The notes beneath the pieces are model-generated. The model was not told the origin of the DNA. It saw only the letters and a program-made list of their open reading frames with translations, and did no database searches. DNA of 64,000 nt. Source: Streptomyces spectabilis. GTDB lineage: Bacteria; Actinomycetota; Actinomycetes; Streptomycetales; Streptomycetaceae. How positions within the stretch are numbered: position 1 is the first letter of the stretch; each line of letters starts with the position of its first letter. The stretch spans positions 6,458,501 to 6,522,500 of the forward strand of contig NZ_CP023690.1 in the NCBI RefSeq assembly GCF_008704795.1, read 5' to 3'. The translations under genes were made by a program, and so were the position numbers. This document shows, piece after piece, positions 25,401 to 33,567 of this stretch.

Positions 25401-26498
25401 CTCGGACGCGGTCTCCTCGGCGGTGATCGAGCGGGCCTTCTCGGCGGCCTGAGCGACCAGCTTCTCGGCCTCGGCGGCGGCGTCCGCGATCTTCTGCTCG
25501 GCCTCCGCCTTGGCGGCCTCGGCCTCCTTCGTGGCCTCGCCGACAAGCCGGGCGACCTGCTCCTTGGCCGTACGCGTGCGCTGCTCGCCCGCGGCCTCGG
25601 CGGCCGCCAGCTGCTTGGCCGCGGCCTCCTTGGCCCCGGCGACGAGCTTGTCCGCCTCGGCGCGCGCCTCGCGCAGGGCCGCCTCGGCGTCGGCCATGCG
25701 CTGCTCGGCGGTCCGGCTCAGCTCGGCGGCCTGGCGGCGCGCCTGGTCGGACTCGGCGGCGGTGGACGAGCGCAGCGCCTCCGCGTGGTCGGCGGCCTCC
25801 TGGGCCTGCGTCGACGCGGCGTTCAGCAGGCGCTCGGCGTCGGTGCGGGCGCGGCGGATGAGCGCCTCGGCCTCCGCGCGGGAGCTCTCGGCGTCGGCGG
25901 TGAGGCGCTGCCGGGCCGCCTCGGCGAGCCGCTCGGCCTCGGCACGGGCGGCGGCGAGCGCCTGCTCGGCCTCCGCGCGCGACTCGTCGAGCAGGCGCCG
26001 GGCCTGCTGCTCGGTGCGGGCGCGCAGCTGCTCGGCCCACGCCACGTTCTCGTTGACGTGCGACTCGACCGTCTGACGGCGTTCGTTCAACTCCTGGTCG
26101 AGCTGCTGGCGCCGGGAGACGGCCTCCGTGTGCAGCTCGGCCTGGAGCCGGGCCTGCTGCTCGGCGTGCTCCTGGAGGATGCGCTGCGTCTGGGCGCGGG
26201 CCTCGCGCAGCTCGCGCTCGGCGTCGGCGCGCAGCTGCTCGGCCTGGATCTGGGCGTTCCGCAGCAGCTGCTCGGCCTGATAGCCCATGTCCGCGCTGTC
26301 GTAGGCAGGGCGGGACGCGAGGTTGCGGCGCGCCTCGTGCAGCTTGGCGCGCAACACCTCGACCTGGTAGCCGAGGTCCTCGGCGTGCTGGACGGCCTTC
26401 TCCCGGTCGGTCTTCAGCCGGTCCATCTCGGCTTCGAACCGTGAGAGATGGTCGGCCTCAGCCGGTCGTCGGCTGTCCTGGCTCTCGTAGCCCCGCAC
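22449..26498 (-). CDS. scy: Scy, giant coiled-coil polarity scaffold of the hyphal tip
   Basis: 1349 residues, nearly all coiled coil rich in Ala, Glu and Arg with 11-residue (hendecad) periodicity. The N-terminal part (HLSRFEAEMDRLKTDREKAV, then HAEDLGYQVEVLRAKLHEAR) resembles the DivIVA/FilP patch. Scy recruits DivIVA and organises new growth tips in Streptomyces. Start chosen at GTG 26498 (VRGYESQ, GGGA seven bases upstream); the frame extends ten codons to a TTG without a site. Residues encoded at 23448-23711 contain four near-identical 22-residue repeats. Long open frames on the other strand are compositional shadows. Confidence 0.93.
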   Translation of the reverse strand: MRGYESQDSRRPAEADHLSRFEAEMDRLKTDREKAVQHAEDLGYQVEVLRAKLHEARRNLASRPAYDSADMGYQAEQLLRNAQIQAEQLRADAERELREARAQTQRILQEHAEQQARLQAELHTEAVSRRQQLDQELNERRQTVESHVNENVAWAEQLRARTEQQARRLLDESRAEAEQALAAARAEAERLAEAARQRLTADAESSRAEAEALIRRARTDAERLLNAASTQAQEAADHAEALRSSTAAESDQARRQAAELSRTAEQRMADAEAALREARAEADKLVAGAKEAAAKQLAAAEAAGEQRTRTAKEQVARLVGEATKEAEAAKAEAEQKIADAAAEAEKLVAQAAEKARSITAEETASEIAKAARTAEEVLTKASDEAKATTRAAAEEAERVRTEAEAEADRLRSEAHDIAEQLKGAAKDDTKEYRAKTVELQEEARRLRGEAEQLRAEAVAEGEKIRGEARREAVQQIEEAARSAEELLTQAKTDAGEARQSAATEAERVRTEAVERATSLRQQAEETLERTRAEAERHRTEVNEQAEAVKAEAETAARELRAEAERAVAARTAEVEAELTRLRTEAEDKLAAAERTLGDARAEAERMRREAAEETERQRAESAERIRTLQAQAEAEAERLRDEAAADASQARAEGESVAVRLRSDAAAEAERLRTEAQETADRVRAEAAAAAERVAAEAAEALAAAQEEAARRRREAEETLGAARTEADQERERAREQSEELLAAARKRVEDADAEARRLTEEAEARAAELVSAAEQQAQSVRDSVAGLHEQAQEEITGLRSAAEHAAERTRTEAQEEADRVRADAHAERERASEDASRTRRESTEAAEAAKALAEHTVAEAIAESDRMRSDASEHAQRVRTEASDTIAQADQDAARTRADAREDANRIRGDAANQADTLIGEARSEAERLTAETAAEAERVRAEAVAAAERLTTETATEAERVRAESVAAAELLTAETAAEAERVRSESVAAAERLTSETAAEAERVRAESVAAAERLISDATGDAERLRAEAAETVGSAQQHAERIRTESERVKQEALAEAERLRADARQEAERTLDEARKEANKRRTEAAEQVDKLITEATSEAEKLTADAQEKALKATTDAETQADTMVGAARKEAERIVAEATVEGNTLVEKSRTDADELLVGARRDATAIRERSEEHRGRVTTEIEELHERARRESAEAMKSAGERCDALVKAAEEQLAEAKAKAEELMSDANSEASKVRIAAVKKAEGLLKEAEQKKAELVREGERIHTEARAEAEQMVEEGKRELEVLVRRREDINAEISRVQDVLEALESFEAPQGGGKDAGVKAGAAAGATRSGGKQSEG
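23448..23711 (-). repeat. Four tandem 66-bp units inside scy (fifth decayed copy to ~23382)
   Basis: Units start at 23711, 23645, 23579 and 23513, exactly 66 bp apart, each encoding a 22-mer such as LTAETAAEAERVRAEAVAAA plus ER, i.e. two hendecads. A fifth, diverged unit starts at 23447. Confidence 0.9.
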
Positions 26499-26707
26499 TG
26501 CGCGGTCCCATCCGTCCCCTGGTCGCAAGTCTTAGACGTACGAGCCTCGCCCTTCCCGCGAACAAGGCCCCCGGGGAATGGTGTCAGATCAACAGCGGAG
26601 CTCGGGCTGCTGCCCCGACGCTCGTCCCCCGAAACCCGGACCCCGGCAAGCGACCGCCCAAGGTTCGGACGGCCGCCACTAACCCTACCGGCCCCGATAA
26701 GGGGAGG

Positions 26708-27148
26708 TCAGTGCTCGGGCTGTTCGGCGGGCGCGGACGTGACGAGTTCGGTGAGGACGCCGTGGCAGTCCTTGGGGTGCAGGAAGGTGATGCGCGACCC
26801 CATCGAGCCGATGCGCGGCTGCTCGTACAGGACGCGGACGCCCTTGTCGCGGATGGCCTCGGAGTCGCCGTCCACGTCCGCCGTGCCGAAGGCGATGTGG
26901 TGCACGCCCTCGCCGTTCTTGGCCAGCCACTTGCCCACGGCCGAGTCCTCGCGGATGGGTTCGAGGAGCTGCAGGTAGGAGGCGCCGCCGTCCGAGGTCT
27001 CGTTGATCTTCAGCATGGCCTCGCGCACACCCTGTTCCTCGTTGACCTCGGTGTGGAACACCTCGAAGCCGTACGTCGCGCGATAGAACTCGACGGTCGC
27101 GTCGAGGTCCTTGCAGGCGATCCCAATGTGATCAATTCGCGTCAGCAT
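26708..27148 (-). CDS. mce: Methylmalonyl-CoA epimerase
   Basis: 146-residue glyoxalase-fold (VOC) enzyme that interconverts (R)- and (S)-methylmalonyl-CoA. Metal-binding residues are visible in RIDHIGIAC, GVHHIAFG and VLTELV. ATG 27148. It links propionyl-CoA carboxylase and methylmalonyl-CoA mutase, and lies 150 bp from the divergent thiolase gene, with meaB just beyond, forming an acyl-CoA neighbourhood. Confidence 0.95.
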   Translation of the reverse strand: MLTRIDHIGIACKDLDATVEFYRATYGFEVFHTEVNEEQGVREAMLKINETSDGGASYLQLLEPIREDSAVGKWLAKNGEGVHHIAFGTADVDGDSEAIRDKGVRVLYEQPRIGSMGSRITFLHPKDCHGVLTELVTSAPAEQPEH

Positions 27149-27296
27149 GGTTCAAGTGCAGCGCCTGCGGCCGTGATTACGCAACGTGCGCGCGATCACA
27201 CCCGCCTCCCGATGACGTGTGCCGTACCGCTCAGTACATTCGGGTAAACCCTCGTTCACATCTCCTCAGCTCGCCAGCTGGAAGGGGCCGTGCCAC

Positions 27297-28499
27297 ATGT
27301 CTGGAACGACCGGAACCACCTCAGTGATCGTCGCGGGCGCGCGCACGCCCATGGGGCGTCTGCTCGGCTCGCTCAAGTCCTTCTCCGGCTCCGACCTGGG
27401 CGGATTCGCGATCAAGGCGGCGCTCGACCGGGCGGGCATCGGCGGCGACCAGGTGCAGTACGTGATCATGGGGCAGGTCCTGCAGGCCGGGGCGGGGCAG
27501 ATCCCGGCGCGCCAGGCCGCGGTCAAGGCGGGCATCCCCATGAGCGTCCCGGCACTCACCGTGAACAAGGTCTGCCTCTCCGGCCTCGACGCCATCGCGC
27601 TCGCGGACCAGCTGATCCGCGCCGGTGAGTTCGACATCGTGGTCGCGGGCGGCCAGGAGTCGATGACCAACGCCCCGCACCTGCTCCCCAAGTCCCGCGA
27701 GGGCTACAAGTACGGTGCGATCGAGATGCTCGACGCGATGGCGCACGACGGTCTCACCGACCCCTTCGAGGGCATCGCGATGGGCGAGTCCACCGAGAAG
27801 CACAACACCCGCCTCGGCATCGGGCGCGCCCCGCAGGACGAGATCGGCGCCCTGTCGCACCAGCGCGCGGCCGCCGCCCAGAAGAACGGCGTGTTCGACG
27901 CCGAGATCACGCCCGTCGAGGTCCCGCAGCGCAAGGGCGACCCGGTGCTCGTCGCCAGGGACGAGGGCATCCGCGCCGAGACGACCGTCGAGACGCTCGG
28001 CAAGCTGCGCCCCGCCTTCGGCAGGGACGGCACGATCACGGCGGGCACGGCCTCGCAGATCTCCGACGGCGCCGCGGCCGTCGTCGTCATGAGCAAGGCG
28101 AAGGCCGAGGAACTCGGCCTCGCGTGGATCGCGGAGATCGGGGCACACGGCAACGTGGCGGGGCCCGACAACTCCCTCCAGTCCCAGCCGTCCAACGCGA
28201 TCCTGCACGCCCTCAAGAAGGAGGGGCTCGGCGTCGACGACCTCGACCTCATCGAGATCAACGAGGCGTTCGCGGCCGTCGCGGTCCAGTCAATGAAGGA
28301 CCTCGGGGTGTCCACAGAAAGGGTGAACGTCAACGGCGGCGCCATTGCCCTGGGTCACCCGATCGGGATGTCCGGCGCGCGGCTCGTCCTGCATCTGGCC
28401 CTGGAGCTCAAGCGGCGCGGCGGCGGGGTCGGCGCGGCCGCGCTGTGCGGCGGTGGCGGGCAGGGCGACGCGCTGATCCTGAAGGTCTCCAAGGGCTGA
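27297..28499 (+). CDS. Acetyl-CoA C-acetyltransferase (thiolase)
   Basis: 400-residue thiolase condensing two acetyl-CoA to acetoacetyl-CoA or running in reverse in beta-oxidation. Nucleophilic Cys93 in [11 protein letters not shown], His in [16 protein letters not shown] and the second Cys in [12 protein letters not shown] are intact. ATG 27297; a longer in-frame start lies inside the promoter region. Divergent from mce and followed by meaB after 108 nt. Together with the hydroxybutyryl-CoA dehydrogenase at 9.2 kb it could feed C4 acyl-CoA metabolism. Confidence 0.95.
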   Translation: MSGTTGTTSVIVAGARTPMGRLLGSLKSFSGSDLGGFAIKAALDRAGIGGDQVQYVIMGQVLQAGAGQIPARQAAVKAGIPMSVPALTVNKVCLSGLDAIALADQLIRAGEFDIVVAGGQESMTNAPHLLPKSREGYKYGAIEMLDAMAHDGLTDPFEGIAMGESTEKHNTRLGIGRAPQDEIGALSHQRAAAAQKNGVFDAEITPVEVPQRKGDPVLVARDEGIRAETTVETLGKLRPAFGRDGTITAGTASQISDGAAAVVVMSKAKAEELGLAWIAEIGAHGNVAGPDNSLQSQPSNAILHALKKEGLGVDDLDLIEINEAFAAVAVQSMKDLGVSTERVNVNGGAIALGHPIGMSGARLVLHLALELKRRGGGVGAAALCGGGGQGDALILKVSKG

Positions 28500-28607
28500 G
28501 GCCCGGCCCCTCCGGCCCTCCGGCCCCTTTCGGATTTCTTCGGATTCCTTCGCCCCTCGTCGCATCCTCTTCGTATCTCGGAGACGTACGTACGGAACGG
28601 AGCCGCA

Positions 28608-29564
28608 ATGCAAGACGTCCCCTCCCTGGTGGCGCAGGCCCGCGAGGGCAGGCCGCGGGCCGTGGCCCGGCTGATCTCGCTGGTGGAGGGGGCGTCGCCG
28701 CAGCTGCGCGAAGTGATGGCGGCCCTCGCGCCGCTGGCCGGGCACGCCTACGTCGTGGGGATCACCGGGTCGCCGGGCGTGGGCAAGTCCACCTCGACGT
28801 CGGCCCTCGTCAGCGCGTACCGGCGGGCCGGGAAGCGGGTGGGGGTCCTCGCCGTCGACCCCTCGTCCCCGTTCTCCGGTGGCGCGCTGCTCGGCGACCG
28901 CGTCCGCATGTCCGAGCACGCGTCCGACCCCGGCGTCTACATCCGCTCCATGGCGACCCGGGGGCACCTGGGCGGGCTCGCCTGGGCCGCGCCCCAGGCC
29001 ATCCGCGTGCTCGACGCCGCGGGCTGCGACGTCGTCCTCGTCGAGACCGTCGGCGTCGGCCAGTCCGAGGTCGAGATCGCCTCGCAGGCCGACACCTCCG
29101 TGGTCCTCCTCGCGCCCGGGATGGGCGACGGCATCCAGGCCGCGAAGGCCGGGATCCTGGAGATCGGCGACGTGTACGTGGTCAACAAGGCCGACCGGGA
29201 CGGCGCGGACGCCACCGCGCGCGAGCTCAACCACATGCTGGGCCTCGGCGAGTCCCGCAAGCCCGGCGACTGGCGACCCCCCATCGTCAAGACCGTCGCC
29301 GCGCGGGGCGAGGGCATCGACGAGGTCGTCGAGGCCCTGGAGAAGCACCGGGCGTGGATGGAGGAGCGGGGGGTCCTCGCCTCCCGGCGGGTCTCCCGGG
29401 CGGCCCGGGAGATCGAGACGATCGCCGTCACGGCGCTCCGGGAGCGGATCTCCGACCTGCACGGGGACGTGCGGCTCGGCGCGCTCGCCGAGCGGATCGT
29501 CGCGGGTGAGCTGGACCCGTACGCGGCGGCGGACTCCCTGGTGGAGGGGTTGACCGCGGGCTAG
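28608..29564 (+). CDS. meaB: Methylmalonyl-CoA mutase chaperone GTPase MeaB
   Basis: 318-residue G3E-family GTPase (formerly ArgK). P-loop GSPGVGKS near 54-61, VETVGVGQSE switch region and VVNKAD guanine-specificity motif. MeaB gates delivery and protects B12 in methylmalonyl-/isobutyryl-CoA mutases; partner mutases include IcmA-type enzymes. ATG 28608 with a CGGAG site. Downstream of thiolase on the same strand, possibly co-transcribed. Confidence 0.95.
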   Translation: MQDVPSLVAQAREGRPRAVARLISLVEGASPQLREVMAALAPLAGHAYVVGITGSPGVGKSTSTSALVSAYRRAGKRVGVLAVDPSSPFSGGALLGDRVRMSEHASDPGVYIRSMATRGHLGGLAWAAPQAIRVLDAAGCDVVLVETVGVGQSEVEIASQADTSVVLLAPGMGDGIQAAKAGILEIGDVYVVNKADRDGADATARELNHMLGLGESRKPGDWRPPIVKTVAARGEGIDEVVEALEKHRAWMEERGVLASRRVSRAAREIETIAVTALRERISDLHGDVRLGALAERIVAGELDPYAAADSLVEGLTAG

Positions 29565-29580
29565 GCCGCCGACGCGAGAG

Positions 29581-29676
29581 CCCACCCGCCCGCCCCCGCA
29601 CGGGCAGGGGCGGGGGACTCCGGCGCGGCACCGGGGGGCTGGGCCGCGGCGCGGGAGTCACAGGCGGGCGGGTGGG
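29581..29676. terminator. Long-range inverted repeat between meaB and the PepSY gene
   Basis: 14-bp perfect arms (29581-29594 and 29663-29676; CCCACCCGCCCGCC) around a GC-rich loop with smaller hairpins. Lies between convergent stops (29564 and 29757); probable bidirectional terminator. Confidence 0.55.
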
Positions 29677-29756
29677 AGAGGAGCCCGCCGCGGTGGCGGC
29701 GGGCGCTGAGGGGATGGTCGGCCGGGGCTGCCGGCCGGGGCGGTCAGCCTTGGCGG

Positions 29757-30479
29757 TCAGTCGTCCAGGGGGCCGGCGGTGAGCTTGCCGGTGCCGAGGT
29801 CCACGGACCAGTGGCTCTCGGCGCCCTTGCCGGACACCGTCTCCACGTCCCAGACGCCCTTGCCCGCGGCCTCGTCCTCAAGGTCGACCGAGGTCACCGT
29901 GCCCTTGTCGGCGGCGGTCCTCGCCGCGTCGGCCGCGGAGACCGAGGAGCCCGTCAGCGCGGCCTCGGCCTCGGCCGCGTCCTCGGCGTCCTTCTCGGTG
30001 TGGGAGCCGAGCACCTTGCCCGTGCCGGGGTCGACGTGCACGCTGTGCCAGGTGTCGCCGCCCTTGCCCAGGACGTCGACGTCCCAGACCAGGCCGCCGT
30101 CGTCGGAGTCGAGGTCGGCGGAGACGGCGGTGCCGTCCACGGACTTGAGCGCGGCGGCGATCGCGTCGGCGGCGCTCACCTTGGCGGCCTTGGCCTCGGC
30201 GGCGTCCCGGGCGTCCTCGCCCCGGTCGTCCCTGTCGTCGTCGTAGCGGTCGTCGTACCGGTCGTCGTCATGGCGGTCGTCGTCGTTGTCCCGGTCGTCG
30301 CCCCGGACCTCCGCGCCCCGCGTGCCGCCGTCCTTGAGCTGGACGCTCGACTTCTGCGCCGACGACGCCGAGGAGGCCGAGGAGCTCTCACCGTCGCCGC
30401 TGAGCGCGAAGGTCGTGGCCGTACCACCGCCGATGAGGGCTGCGGCCGCGACGGTGGCGATGACGATGTTGCGCTTCAT
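29757..30479 (-). CDS. Exported double-PepSY protein with Asp-rich tract
   Basis: 240 residues: signal peptide or membrane anchor (IVIATVAAAALIGGGTATTF), Ser-rich linker, an Asp/Arg/His/Tyr tract at about 61-89, then two PepSY-like domains (about 95-160 and 170-235), each ending in a (W/Y)xV...GTGKVL-like strand. PepSY domains are thought to inhibit peptidases or sense outside the membrane. GGGAGGAAA precedes the ATG. Divergent from the two-component genes, so probably part of that system. The acidic tract could bind metal; this is inference. Confidence 0.85.
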   Translation of the reverse strand: MKRNIVIATVAAAALIGGGTATTFALSGDGESSSASSASSAQKSSVQLKDGGTRGAEVRGDDRDNDDDRHDDDRYDDRYDDDRDDRGEDARDAAEAKAAKVSAADAIAAALKSVDGTAVSADLDSDDGGLVWDVDVLGKGGDTWHSVHVDPGTGKVLGSHTEKDAEDAAEAEAALTGSSVSAADAARTAADKGTVTSVDLEDEAAGKGVWDVETVSGKGAESHWSVDLGTGKLTAGPLDD

Positions 30480-30548
30480 GAGGGTTTCCTCCCGAGTGGC
30501 TGGCCCCGTTCCGTTCCGGGGCCGTCCGTTCCGATGGGAAACACGCTG

Positions 30549-30596
30549 CCTGAACGTTCCTGAAGCCCTCCTGAAGACACCTGAAGATTTCTTCAG
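30549..30596. promoter_or_regulatory. Four phased CCTGAA(G/C) direct repeats in the PepSY/response-regulator gap
   Basis: CCTGAAC/CCTGAAG at 30549, 30559, 30570 and 30580, spaced 10, 11 and 10 bp, so all lie on one helix face; the last also pairs with CTTCAG (30591-30596). This is the pattern bound by OmpR-type regulators and fits autoregulation by the adjacent response regulator. Confidence 0.75.
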
Positions 30597-30619
30597 CTCG
30601 GCTCCGGCATCCTGAGGGC

Positions 30620-31312
30620 ATGCGTCTGTTGATCGTCGAGGACGAGAAGCGTCTGGCCCTGTCCCTGGCCAAGGGCCTGACCGCCGAGGGCTACGCCGTC
30701 GACGTCGTCCACGACGGCGTCGACGGCCTCCACCGGGCCACGGAAGGAACGTACGACCTGGTCATCCTGGACATCATGCTGCCGGGCATGAACGGCTACC
30801 GGGTCTGCTCCACGCTGCGCGCCGCGGGCAACGAGGTACCGATCCTGATGCTGACCGCCAAGGACGGCGAGTACGACGAGGCCGAGGGCCTGGACACGGG
30901 GGCGGACGACTACCTCACCAAGCCCTTCAGCTACGTGGTCCTGGTCGCCCGCGTGAAGGCGCTGCTGCGCCGCCGCGCCGCGGCCCCGTCGCCGGTGCAC
31001 CGGATCGGCGAGCTGAGGATCGACACGGCCGCGCGCCGCGTCTTCCGCGAGGCGGACGGGACGGACGGGACGGATGGCGGGGGCACCGAGATCGCCCTGA
31101 CCGCGAAGGAGTTCGCGGTCCTGGAGCAACTGGTGCTGCGCGCGGGCCAGGTGGTGTCCAAGGCGGAGATCCTGGAGCACGTCTGGGACTTCGCGTACGA
31201 GGGCGACCCGAACATCGTCGAGGTGTACGTGAGCACGCTGCGCCGCAAGCTGGGCGCGCCGCTGATCAAGACGGTCCGCGGCGCCGGATACCGCCTGGAG
31301 GCCCCGCGATGA
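30620..31312 (+). CDS. OmpR/PhoB-family response regulator
   Basis: 230 residues: receiver domain with Asp51 (VILDIMLPGMNG) and KPF lysine (YLTKPFSY), then a winged-helix domain (ALTAKEFAVLEQLVLRAGQV ... GDPNIVEVYVSTLRRKL ... VRGAGYRL). A short Asp/Gly insertion (about 150-160) separates the halves. The kinase gene overlaps its stop (ATGA). It probably binds the four direct repeats just upstream. Confidence 0.93.
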   Translation: MRLLIVEDEKRLALSLAKGLTAEGYAVDVVHDGVDGLHRATEGTYDLVILDIMLPGMNGYRVCSTLRAAGNEVPILMLTAKDGEYDEAEGLDTGADDYLTKPFSYVVLVARVKALLRRRAAAPSPVHRIGELRIDTAARRVFREADGTDGTDGGGTEIALTAKEFAVLEQLVLRAGQVVSKAEILEHVWDFAYEGDPNIVEVYVSTLRRKLGAPLIKTVRGAGYRLEAPR

Positions 31313-32916
31313 GCCGCCGCTTGAGGCCCTTGGCCTCGGTGCGGGCCCGCGCCACCGTGGCGGCGACGGTCGTCGTGGCCCTGGCCCTGGTCGCCGCGGG
31401 CGCCGCCGTGCTGCTCTCGCTCCGGTCCAGCCTCGTCGACCAGGTCGACGGGCAGGCCGATTCCGCCGCCCGGAAGGTGGCGTCCGAGCTGGCCACGGGC
31501 CTCTCGTACGAGAAGCTCGACCTGTCCGACGACAATCCCGTCCGGGTCTTGGACGAGGACGGCCGGGTCGTCGCCCACAGCGAGGACCTGGAGCGGCTGT
31601 CCGGCAAGCCCGTCAAGGACGTACGCCCCGAGCCGAAGGCCGCCCCCACCAGGACTCCTGAACGCTCCGACGAGCCCGAGGAATCCGACTCCGAATCCGA
31701 CTCCGACGACGCCGACGACGCCGAGGAAGAGAAGAAGGAAGACAAGGAGGACGCCGCCGAGGACGCCGCGGAGAAGGCGGACGGCTCCGACGACAGCTCC
31801 GACGGCGACTCGCTGGAGCCCGGCGAGATCGACAACGACACCAAGATCACCGAGCGCTCCGCGACGGTCGACGGCGACACGGAGGACTACCGCTTCGCCG
31901 CCGTCCGCATGAACACGGAGTCGAAGGGTGACGTGACCATCGAGGCGGGCGCCTCGTTGACCGGCGAACGCAACGCCGTCACCACCGCGCTGACCGCGAT
32001 GCTGATCGGCCTCCCGCTGCTCCTCGCCGTGATCGCGGCCGTGACCTGGCTGGTCACGCGCCGGGCGCTGCGGCCGGTGGACGCGATCCGCGGCGAGATG
32101 GCCGCCATCACCGCGTCCGAGGACCTGACGCGGCGGGTGCCCGAGCCGGACACGCACGACGAGATCGCACGCCTGGCCCGCACCACCAACGAGACGCTCG
32201 CCGCCCTCCAGACGTCCGTGGAGCGGCAGCGCCGGTTCGTCGCCGACGCCTCGCACGAGCTGCGCAGCCCGATCGCCTCGCTGCGCACCCAGCTCGAAGT
32301 GGGCGCAGCACACCCGGAGTTGCTGGATGTGGCGGGCGCCGTCGAGGACACCGTGCGGCTCCAGGAGCTGGCCGCCGACCTGTTGCTGCTCGCCCGGCTC
32401 GACGCCGGGGAGAAGCCGGGTCAGGGCCGGGTGGAGCTCGCGGCCCTGACCCGTGAGGAGCTGTCGCAGCGCCCGGCGGACCGCATCCCGGTCACGACGA
32501 AGCTGGAGAGCGTCGAAGTGGCCGGATCTCGCGGGCAGTTGACCCGGGTCCTCGGCAATCTGGTGACCAACGCCCAGCGGCACGCCCGGTCGCGCATCAC
32601 GGTCACCACCCGGGACGACGGGACCTGGGCGGTCCTGGAGGTGGCCGACGACGGGGACGGGGTGCCGCCCGCGGAGCGCGAGCGCATCTTCGAGCGGTTC
32701 GTGCGTCTGGATGACGCGCGCAGCCGGGACGAGGGTGGCGCGGGCCTCGGACTCGCCATCGCCCGCGACGTGGCCGGGCGCCACGGCGGCACCCTCACGG
32801 TCGACGAGGCCCCTGGCGGGGGCGCCCGGTTCACCCTGACTCTGCCCCGAGCGTCACGGGAGCGCCCCGAAGGGGCGCGGGGAACGGCGCGACCAGCCAC
32901 GGACGACCAGCACTGA
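31309..32916 (+). CDS. Sensor histidine kinase with highly acidic extracellular insert
   Basis: 535 residues. Membrane helix 1 (about 16-38), an extracytoplasmic domain of about 185 residues including an Asp/Glu/Ser/Lys tract at about 118-170, membrane helix 2 (about 225-250), HAMP, HisKA with phospho-His near 316 (FVADASHELRSPIASL) and an ATPase domain ending LTLPRA. The last ~20 residues are encoded by a dispersed repeat (32862-32898), so an older, shorter C-terminus is likely. The acidic tract echoes that of the divergent PepSY protein. Confidence 0.92.
   Translation: MSRRLRPLASVRARATVAATVVVALALVAAGAAVLLSLRSSLVDQVDGQADSAARKVASELATGLSYEKLDLSDDNPVRVLDEDGRVVAHSEDLERLSGKPVKDVRPEPKAAPTRTPERSDEPEESDSESDSDDADDAEEEKKEDKEDAAEDAAEKADGSDDSSDGDSLEPGEIDNDTKITERSATVDGDTEDYRFAAVRMNTESKGDVTIEAGASLTGERNAVTTALTAMLIGLPLLLAVIAAVTWLVTRRALRPVDAIRGEMAAITASEDLTRRVPEPDTHDEIARLARTTNETLAALQTSVERQRRFVADASHELRSPIASLRTQLEVGAAHPELLDVAGAVEDTVRLQELAADLLLLARLDAGEKPGQGRVELAALTREELSQRPADRIPVTTKLESVEVAGSRGQLTRVLGNLVTNAQRHARSRITVTTRDDGTWAVLEVADDGDGVPPAERERIFERFVRLDDARSRDEGGAGLGLAIARDVAGRHGGTLTVDEAPGGGARFTLTLPRASRERPEGARGTARPATDDQH
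32862..32898 (+). repeat. Dispersed intergenic repeat, copy 2, read as the kinase C-terminus
   Basis: Hairpin GCGCCCC-GAA-GGGGCGC (32862-32878) followed by a run matching copy 1 at 14936-14910. It lies inside the reading frame and encodes RPEGARGTARPA. Confidence 0.7.
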
Positions 32917-32972
32917 AGGGCACGAGCCCAGCCGATCTCACCCCGGAACCCCGCCGAGGCACAGCGGCAGCG

Positions 32973-33449
32973 TCACGGCTTGCCGCGCAGACCGCGCAGG
33001 TGCTCCGCGATCGGCGTCAGCGCCTTGTGCAGATCGCCGAGCGCCTCCGGTGAGATGAGGTCGACGAAGTGCTGGCGCACGGAGGTCACGTGGTGCGGCG
33101 CGACGCGCTGCATCGTCTCCATGCCCTCGTCGGTGAGCACGGTGAAGAGGCCGCGCCGGTCGGACTCGCAGTTCTCACGCCGGACGAGACCCGCGTTCTC
33201 CATGCGGGTGATCTGGTGCGACAAGCGGCTCTTGGACTGCAGAGTGGCGGTCGCGAGGTCGCTCATGCGCATGCGCCGGTCTTCGGATTCGGAGAGATGT
33301 ACGAGGATGTCGTAGTCGTTCATGGTCAGGTTGAACGGCTGGAGATCCTTCTCCAGCTGGTACGTCAGCATCCTGTTGACCTCCACGTGGGTGCGCCAGG
33401 CGCACTGTTCCTCGTCGGTCAGCCACTGCGGGGCCGTCTCGGTCTCCAT
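32973..33449 (-). CDS. absC: MarR-family regulator AbsC
   Basis: 158-residue winged-helix regulator with MSDLATATLQSKSRLSHQITRM recognition region shortened here to its core (SKSRLSHQITRM) and the DRRGLFTVLTDEG wing. Length and synteny match S. coelicolor AbsC (SCO5405), a zinc-responsive regulator of zinc uptake and antibiotic production; zinc binding here is inferred by homology. The ATG at 33449 lies 7 nt from a -10 box. It converges with the kinase gene and follows the AIM24 genes on the same strand. Confidence 0.88.
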   Translation of the reverse strand: METETAPQWLTDEEQCAWRTHVEVNRMLTYQLEKDLQPFNLTMNDYDILVHLSESEDRRMRMSDLATATLQSKSRLSHQITRMENAGLVRRENCESDRRGLFTVLTDEGMETMQRVAPHHVTSVRQHFVDLISPEALGDLHKALTPIAEHLRGLRGKP

Positions 33450-33456
33450 GGAATCG

Positions 33457-33462
33457 ATTCTA
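33457..33462 (-). promoter_or_regulatory. absC -10 box (leaderless arrangement)
   Basis: TAGAAT on the minus strand, 7 nt before the ATG, with no ribosome site between. AATCGATT at the start codon and TTCTTAGGTAGAA over the -10 are partial palindromes that could serve self-binding. Confidence 0.55.
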
Positions 33463-33567
33463 CCTAAGAAGTTGAATGATGAACGAGTGAAGGGGTGTGA
33501 GACGGCTCGCACCCCCCGGGCGACCGAGGGGCACAGGCGTTCGCCGTCACACTCCGCAGACTACCGC

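Noticed and set aside
22465..26444. Very long open frames on the plus strand opposite scy (up to 1255 codons).
   Set aside because: Shadows of a repetitive, high-GC coiled-coil gene; no ribosome sites, and their Leu/Gly/Arg- or Ser/Ala-rich composition is that of an antisense frame.
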